A stretch of 64,000 bases of DNA, from assembly GCF_019704135.1 (NCBI RefSeq), contig NZ_AP024355.1, forward strand, positions 558,001 to 622,000, read 5' to 3'. The DNA is from Desulfuromonas versatilis (GTDB taxonomy: Bacteria; Desulfobacterota; Desulfuromonadia; Desulfuromonadales; NIT-T3). Below, piece by piece: positions 59,425 through 64,000 of this stretch. The position numbers were made by a program, and so were the translations under genes. How positions within the stretch are numbered: the stretch's first letter is position 1; every line of letters starts with the position of its first letter. A model generated the notes under the pieces. The model saw nothing but the letters and a program-made list of their open reading frames with translations. It was not told the origin of the DNA and ran no database searches.

Positions 59425-59853
59425 ATGGATGAGGAATACCGCCGCCGGGCCCTGGCCAAAATCCATATCGCCAAAAAGGAACTCGAGTTGGATGAGCCCG
59501 AGTACCGGGAGATGATTGCCGCGGTGGCCCCCGGCAAGGAATCCTCAGGCGATCTGAACGAGGTCGAACTCCACCAGCTGCTGGATCGTTTTCATGAGCT
59601 GGGCTGGCGGCCGAGAATCCGCCGGGCGCAAAAACGCCCCTTCGTTCCCATGGTCTGGAAGGCCCGCAATCTGTGGCTGGAACTGCACCGGCGGGGCCAG
59701 GTCCGCAACCCCAGCTGGGCGGCCCTGGGGCGGTTCGCCAAGCGGATGACCGGGGTCGGTGATCTGCGCCAACTCAACGAGCGGCAGGCCGGGGTGGTCA
59801 TCGAGGCCCTCAAGCAATGGCTGAACCGCCCTCCGCCCAGCCCCACTTCCTGA
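59425..59853 (+). CDS. Orphan phage GemA/Gp16-like regulatory protein
   Basis: This 142-residue protein matches the Mu-phage Gp16/GemA (DUF1018) pattern: AKIHIAKKELELDEPEYREM at 11-30, later LDRFHELGWRPR and RNLWLELHRRGQ, and a final ERQAGVVIEALKQWL. In Mu-like phages it modulates host functions. Here no other phage gene is adjacent, so it is a relic or a domesticated gene. Start: ATG 59425. Confidence 0.75.
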   Translation: MDEEYRRRALAKIHIAKKELELDEPEYREMIAAVAPGKESSGDLNEVELHQLLDRFHELGWRPRIRRAQKRPFVPMVWKARNLWLELHRRGQVRNPSWAALGRFAKRMTGVGDLRQLNERQAGVVIEALKQWLNRPPPSPTS

Positions 59854-59865
59854 GGGGAAAGACCC

Positions 59866-60204
59866 TTAGAAGGCCTCTCGCAGATATTCCCGGGCATGCC
59901 TGCTCAGCTGCTCGGGTTCGATCTCGAACTCCAGGCCGGGTTTCTCGGGGTCGCCGGACACGTAGCCCATCCGGGCCACGCAATGCCAGCCCCTGGCGTA
60001 GAGCAGCTGGTGGGCGGGAATCTCCGTCCACTCTGTCGGCTGGTGGTGGTGCTCCAGCTTTTCGATGCAGTCCCTGACGAAGCTGTCCTCCTTATGCGTC
60101 CCGACATTGGCGAAAACCCTTTCATCCGGGAAGCGAATGGCCAACTCGTCATTCTCGTTTTCGTAAAGTTCGGCGTTGATGTTAAAGGAAATCCGTTCTG
60201 CCAT
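59866..60204 (-). CDS. Unrecognised small acidic protein
   Basis: This 112-residue protein has an AAGGAGTGACGT site just before the ATG at 60204, good evidence of expression. It starts MAERISFNINAELYENEND and has the mixed alpha/beta pattern of a small fold, with a conserved-looking LLYARGWHCVARMGYVSGD. I do not recognise a family. It is convergent with the GemA-like gene. Confidence 0.65.
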   Translation of the reverse strand: MAERISFNINAELYENENDELAIRFPDERVFANVGTHKEDSFVRDCIEKLEHHHQPTEWTEIPAHQLLYARGWHCVARMGYVSGDPEKPGLEFEIEPEQLSRHAREYLREAF

Positions 60205-60725
60205 ACGTCACTCCTTCTTCGCTCCGCAGCGGCCCCCCCCATCAGCGGGTTACCCGGGTCGGGGAGCCTCCTGCGGGAAAGCCCGCTGCAACCTTTACCT
60301 CATTTTAACCTGATTCGGTGAAAACTGGGCGGGCCATAGCTCAAGTCGGCGACCCGCCTGAACGTGACTGAAGCGCCGACGAACCGATGGCGCGGGCCGC
60401 GGAATTTGAACCATGCTTATTCGGGCCGAGGGATTGCACACGGGGGAAGGCCTGGCTGGGTGCGGAATTTCGGGAGGGTGCGGGAGCGCTGAAAAAAAAT
60501 GCGCGCCGCAAGGGAGGTAGTCCGCGGCGCGCCAAAAAGAGGGTGGTGAAGAATGGTCGCCGGGCGGTTTCAGCGAATCCGGCAACCGTGGGGAAATATA
60601 CCCGATCTCTTCTGCAGAACCTACGTGGGGTAGCGTAAAAAAACCGTATCGCTCACGCACCCGGCACCTGTGCATTAGTGCACAACGACCTTCAGGCCTG
60701 GTCCGCGCAGGCGAATTCGGCCGGA
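60205..60725. other. Gap of about 520 bases with a terminator and no clear gene
   Basis: It contains the minus-strand terminator at 60492-60532. A basic open frame at 60387-60638 lacks an RBS and spans the hairpin, so it is not called. No tRNA cloverleaf is seen despite several short stems. Confidence 0.5.
60492..60532 (-). terminator. Intrinsic terminator for the DUF302 gene
   Basis: GCGCGCCGC (60501-60509) pairs perfectly with GCGGCGCGC (60524-60532). On the minus strand it is followed by a run of eight Ts (A-run at 60492-60499). It lies about 190 bases beyond the DUF302 stop. Confidence 0.8.
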
Positions 60726-61124
60726 TCAGAGATTGTCGAGCGCCCGGGCCAGCAGCTCCTTGACCTGCCGGGCCAGGGTTTCCATGGCCGGATTGCCCAC
60801 CATGCCCATGGCCCCCACCGGGTCCATGGCCACCACCTGGGTGCGGTCGTCATCGCCCACGTAAACCACCACGTTGCACGGCAGCAGCACACCCAGGTTG
60901 ATTTCCGCCTGCAGAGCCCGGTGGGCCATTGCGGGATTGCACGCTCCCAGAATGCGGTAGGGCCGGAAGGAAACTCCCAGCTTCTCCCTGAGCTTGTCCT
61001 GCACGTCGATTTCGGTGAGAATCCCGAACCCCTGCTCCTGCAGGGCCTCCTTGACCCGGGCGACCGTCTGGTCGAAGGGGTAGGGCACGGTCTTGCCGAA
61101 GAAATACGACCCCTGGATTGCCAT
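60726..61124 (-). CDS. DUF302 family protein
   Basis: This 132-residue protein has the DUF302 pattern: FFGKTVPYPFDQTVARVKEALQEQGFGILTEIDV at the start, then LGACNPAMAHRAL and LLPCNVVVYVGDD, with the conserved Cys in GACNP and PCNV. Family members bind small ligands or metals, often near copper or sulfur genes; the function here is not known. The start at 61124 has no strong RBS (AGGCAAGAG upstream). It is divergent from pepN. Confidence 0.82.
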   Translation of the reverse strand: MAIQGSYFFGKTVPYPFDQTVARVKEALQEQGFGILTEIDVQDKLREKLGVSFRPYRILGACNPAMAHRALQAEINLGVLLPCNVVVYVGDDDRTQVVAMDPVGAMGMVGNPAMETLARQVKELLARALDNL

Positions 61125-61365
61125 AACTCTTGCCTCCCGCTGAATGCGTTGGTTCCTTCTTCTCCTCTGGCGGCTGCCGGCTTCGTCCTCGTTTGCCGCC
61201 AGGGCGCCAGGCTCGTTCCCTGTTTCAATTTTAGCATGGCTGGGCCGTTGCGGCGGGATAAGGCGGGATTTTCCGACGAAGAGGGGGCGGATTGCCCCTT
61301 TGATTTCAGGGAAAATTCCGTTATGGTTTAGGGCCGACTACCACTTTGCGGACGAGGATGGACCC

Positions 61366-64000
61366 ATGGAAGACACTAAGCCCCGTGCTATTTATCTGCA
61401 AGATTATCTCCCGCCGGCCTACCTGGTGGATGCCGTCGCGCTGCGTTTCGAGCTCGGCGAAGAGTCCACCCGCGTCAGCTCGCGGCTCCACTGCCGCCGC
61501 AACCCCGATTTCCCGGGCGAGCCGCAGGCGCTGGTGCTGTTCGGCCGGCAGCTGTTTTTGACGAGTCTTCTCCTCGACGGCCGGCAGTTGCAGCCGGGCG
61601 AATACCGGGTGGACGAGGAATCCCTGAGCATTCCCGGCGTGCCAGAATCCTTCTGCCTCGAGGTGAACACCGAAATCCGCCCCCAGGAAAACACCTCCCT
61701 CGAGGGGCTTTACAAGTCGAGCGGCATCTTCTGCACCCAGTGCGAGGCCCAGGGCTTCCGCAAGATCACCTACTACCCCGACCGCCCCGACGTCATGGCC
61801 AGCTTCACCACCACCATCGTCGCAGAAAAGGCCAGATACCCCGTGCTGCTCTCCAACGGCAACCTGGTGGAGCAGGGCGAACTCGACGGGGGCCGGCACT
61901 TCGCCACCTGGCAGGATCCGTTCAAAAAGCCTTCCTACCTGTTCGCCCTGGTCGCCGGCGACCTGGTGCGCATCGCCGACAGCTTCACTACTGCCTCGGG
62001 GCGCGAGGTGCAGCTGCACATCTACGTCGAGCAGCGCAACCGCGACAAATGCGACCACGCCATGCGCTCACTGAAAAAAGCCATGCGCTGGGACGAGCAG
62101 ACCTACGGCCTGGAGTACGACCTGGACATCTACATGATCCTGGCGGTGGACGACTTCAACATGGGGGCGATGGAGAACAAGGGGCTCAACATCTTCAACT
62201 CCAAGTACGTGCTGGCCCGCCCCGACACCGCCACCGACGCCGATTACCAGGCCATCGAGGGGGTCATCGGCCACGAGTACTTCCACAACTGGACCGGCAA
62301 CCGGGTCACCTGCCGCGACTGGTTCCAGCTCTCTCTCAAGGAGGGGCTGACCGTGTTCCGCGATCAGGAGTTCTCCGCGGACATGACCAGCCGGGCGGTC
62401 AAGCGCATCGACGACGTGCGGGTGCTGCGCAACGCCCAGTTCCCAGAGGATGCCGGGCCCATGGCTCACCCGGTGCGCCCCGATTCCTACGTGGAGATCA
62501 ACAACTTCTACACCACCACGGTCTACAACAAGGGGGCCGAGGTGATCCGCATGTACCACACCCTGCTTGGTGCCGAGGGGTTCCGCAAGGGACTGCAGCT
62601 CTACCTCGAGCGGCACGACGGCCAGGCGGTCACCACCGACGATTTTCTCGCCGCCATGGCCGAAGCCGGCGGCCGCGACCTCGGCCAGTTCGCCCTCTGG
62701 TACAGCCAGGCCGGCACCCCCGTGGTGCAGGCGCAGGGCAGCTACGATGCCGCCGGGCGGGTCTACACCCTGAAGCTCAGCCAGAGCTGCCCGCCGACCC
62801 CCGGCCAGCAGGAAAAACGCCCCTTTCACATCCCCGTCGCCCTGGGCCTGCTCGACCTCGATGGGAACGACCTGCCGCTGCAACTCGAGGGGGAAACAGC
62901 GCCGCTAGGCACCAGCCGGGTTCTGGAGTTGCGCGCTGCCGAGCAGACTTATCGTTTCGTCAACGTCCCCAGTCCGCCGGTCCCCTCGCTGCTGCGGGGC
63001 TTTTCCGCGCCGGTTCAGCTCCAGGCCGATTATACAGAGGCCGAGCTGGCCTTTCTCATGGCCCATGACAGCGACCCCTTCAACCGCTGGGAGGCCGGCC
63101 AGCAGCTTGCCTCGCGGGTGCTGCTGAAACTGGCCGCCGACCACCAGGCGGGCCGGCCGCTGCAGCTTGACGAAGCCTTCGCCGCCGCCTTCGGCAAGAC
63201 CCTCTGCGACAGCGATGCAGACCCGGCCCTGCTCGCCCAGGCCCTTGCCCTGCCGACGGAGACCTATCTCGCCGAGCAGATGGCGGTGGCCGACCCCGAG
63301 GCGATCCACGCCGCCCGGGAATTCGTGCGCCGGGCTCTGGCGGAAAAATTTCGCCACGAGTTCGCCGCGGTGCTCGAGGCGAGCGCCCGCAGCGGACCCT
63401 ACAGCATCGAGCCGGCGGCGGTCGGCTGGCGCAGCCTGAAGAACCTCTGCCTGGCCTACCTGATGACCCTGGAGGAACCTTCCACCGTCGACCACTGTTG
63501 CCGGCAGTTCCAGAACGGCGACAACATGACCGACGTCATCGCGGCGCTTGCCTGCCTGGTCAACAGCGCCGGCCCCGAGCGGCAGCAGGCGCTCGGCGCT
63601 TTTTACGAAAAATGGCGGGAGGACCCCCTGGTGGTGGACAAGTGGTTCACCCTGCAGGCGACCTCCAAACGCCCGGACACGCTCGAGCAGGTCAGGCTGC
63701 TGATGGAGCATCCGGCCTTCAACATCAGGAACCCCAACAAGGTGCGGGCCCTGGTGGGGGCCTTCTGCCACGGCAACCCGGCCCGTTTCCACGACCGCAG
63801 TGGCGCCGGCTACGCCTTTCTCGGCGACCGGGTGCTGGAGCTCGACCGGCTCAACCCCCAGGTCGCCGCGCGCCTGCTCGGCGCGCTCACCCGCTGGCGC
63901 AAGTACGACGGCGCCCGCCAGGAGCTGATGAAGTCCCAGCTGCAGCGGATTTTGGCCGCCGAGGGGCTCTCCCGGGACGTCTACGAGGTGGCTTCGAAGA
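61366..64000 (+). CDS. pepN: Aminopeptidase N (M1 family), cut by window end
   Basis: This zinc metallopeptidase removes N-terminal residues from peptides in the cytoplasm. The substrate-binding motif is GAMEN (267-271). The zinc site is HEYFH (H303, E304, H307) with the third ligand E326 in SLKEGLTVF. The bacterial PepN C-terminal helical domains follow. At least 878 codons are in the window and no stop is reached, but the last residues EGLSRDVYEVASK are typical of the final helix, so only a few codons are missing. Start: ATG 61366 after GAGGATGG. Confidence 0.93.
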   Translation, partial: MEDTKPRAIYLQDYLPPAYLVDAVALRFELGEESTRVSSRLHCRRNPDFPGEPQALVLFGRQLFLTSLLLDGRQLQPGEYRVDEESLSIPGVPESFCLEVNTEIRPQENTSLEGLYKSSGIFCTQCEAQGFRKITYYPDRPDVMASFTTTIVAEKARYPVLLSNGNLVEQGELDGGRHFATWQDPFKKPSYLFALVAGDLVRIADSFTTASGREVQLHIYVEQRNRDKCDHAMRSLKKAMRWDEQTYGLEYDLDIYMILAVDDFNMGAMENKGLNIFNSKYVLARPDTATDADYQAIEGVIGHEYFHNWTGNRVTCRDWFQLSLKEGLTVFRDQEFSADMTSRAVKRIDDVRVLRNAQFPEDAGPMAHPVRPDSYVEINNFYTTTVYNKGAEVIRMYHTLLGAEGFRKGLQLYLERHDGQAVTTDDFLAAMAEAGGRDLGQFALWYSQAGTPVVQAQGSYDAAGRVYTLKLSQSCPPTPGQQEKRPFHIPVALGLLDLDGNDLPLQLEGETAPLGTSRVLELRAAEQTYRFVNVPSPPVPSLLRGFSAPVQLQADYTEAELAFLMAHDSDPFNRWEAGQQLASRVLLKLAADHQAGRPLQLDEAFAAAFGKTLCDSDADPALLAQALALPTETYLAEQMAVADPEAIHAAREFVRRALAEKFRHEFAAVLEASARSGPYSIEPAAVGWRSLKNLCLAYLMTLEEPSTVDHCCRQFQNGDNMTDVIAALACLVNSAGPERQQALGAFYEKWREDPLVVDKWFTLQATSKRPDTLEQVRLLMEHPAFNIRNPNKVRALVGAFCHGNPARFHDRSGAGYAFLGDRVLELDRLNPQVAARLLGALTRWRKYDGARQELMKSQLQRILAAEGLSRDVYEVASK

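Noticed and set aside
60205-60500. Possible tRNA near 60330-60400
   Set aside because: Short stems are visible but no acceptor/anticodon/T-arm set with correct spacing could be built.
60387-60638. Basic 83-residue open frame
   Set aside because: No ribosome-binding site, and it spans a perfect terminator hairpin; the Lys/Arg richness comes from the A-run and G/C stem.
61321-62058. Minus-strand open frames over the start of pepN
   Set aside because: The plus strand carries PepN with GAMEN and HExxH motifs through to the window end; the minus frames are shadows.
1-64000. CRISPR array or integrated element
   Set aside because: No regularly spaced direct repeats, no integrase or transposase gene and no tRNA-flanking duplication were found.

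Overview
The window is a gene-dense, high-GC bacterial chromosome segment. The outer-membrane lipoproteins, the cbb3-oxidase assembly genes, the HDOD/GGDEF and DUF4388 signalling proteins, the fused isobutyryl-CoA mutase IcmF and the rhombosortase pair together suggest a Gram-negative of the former Deltaproteobacteria, most like Desulfuromonadales/Desulfuromonadota. This is inferred from gene content only; there is no rRNA to confirm it. I see no prophage block, no CRISPR array, no complete insertion sequence and no tRNA.

Layout. (1) 1-5579: the tail of a probable c-type cytochrome gene, then ccoG-ccoH-ccoI-ccoS, a YtkA-like secreted protein and a SafE-like membrane protein, forming a cbb3 oxidase maturation and copper supply operon. 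(2) 5592-5873: a strong terminator followed by an independent, rod-like structured RNA with its own terminator (6S-RNA-like candidate). (3) 6053-12263: a membrane protein, a rhombosortase with its GlyGly-tailed lipoprotein substrate, and a YbbA/YbbP-type ABC exporter divergent from a TesA-type esterase. (4) 12319-20598: a signalling block with an HDOD-GGDEF protein, a DUF4388 protein, three two-component proteins and a DUF2726 zinc-finger protein. (5) 20726-24614: IcmF with the corrinoid adenosyltransferase that supplies its cofactor. (6) 24623-32618: mixed housekeeping and envelope genes (EEP phosphatase, FmdB zinc ribbon, 3D-domain protein, a polyglycine lipoprotein, TrmO, DUF3015-DUF4105 pair, ALDH7-type dehydrogenase, rhodanese). 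(7) 32769-39144: a promoter with a palindromic operator and long leader, then a BMP-family nucleobase/nucleoside ABC transporter ending in a CodA-type deaminase. (8) 39161-40224: a methyltransferase and a cupin on the minus strand. (9) 40523-54427: a complete Tad/Flp pilus locus, from a sigma-54-like promoter and Flp pilin through to an OmpA protein. (10) 54416-58513: a minus-strand set that looks like a soluble NAD(P)-linked formate dehydrogenase built from an FdhA subunit and sulfhydrogenase/AsrAB-like beta and gamma subunits. (11) 58769-64000: dihydrofolate reductase, an orphan phage GemA-like gene, two small proteins and aminopeptidase N, which runs off the window.

How parts work together: region 1 matures a high-affinity oxidase. 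Region 5 is a cofactor-plus-enzyme pair for branched acyl-CoA rearrangement. Region 7 couples uptake of a base to its deamination. Region 9 encodes pilin, processing peptidase, secretin, ATPases, platform proteins and minor pilins. Region 10 links formate oxidation (or CO2 reduction) to pyridine nucleotides.

Two hairpin-rich dispersed repeat types and one inverted repeat at the 5' end of ccoI are also present. Start codons were adjusted from the longest open frame wherever a ribosome-binding site or family alignment argued for a later start.
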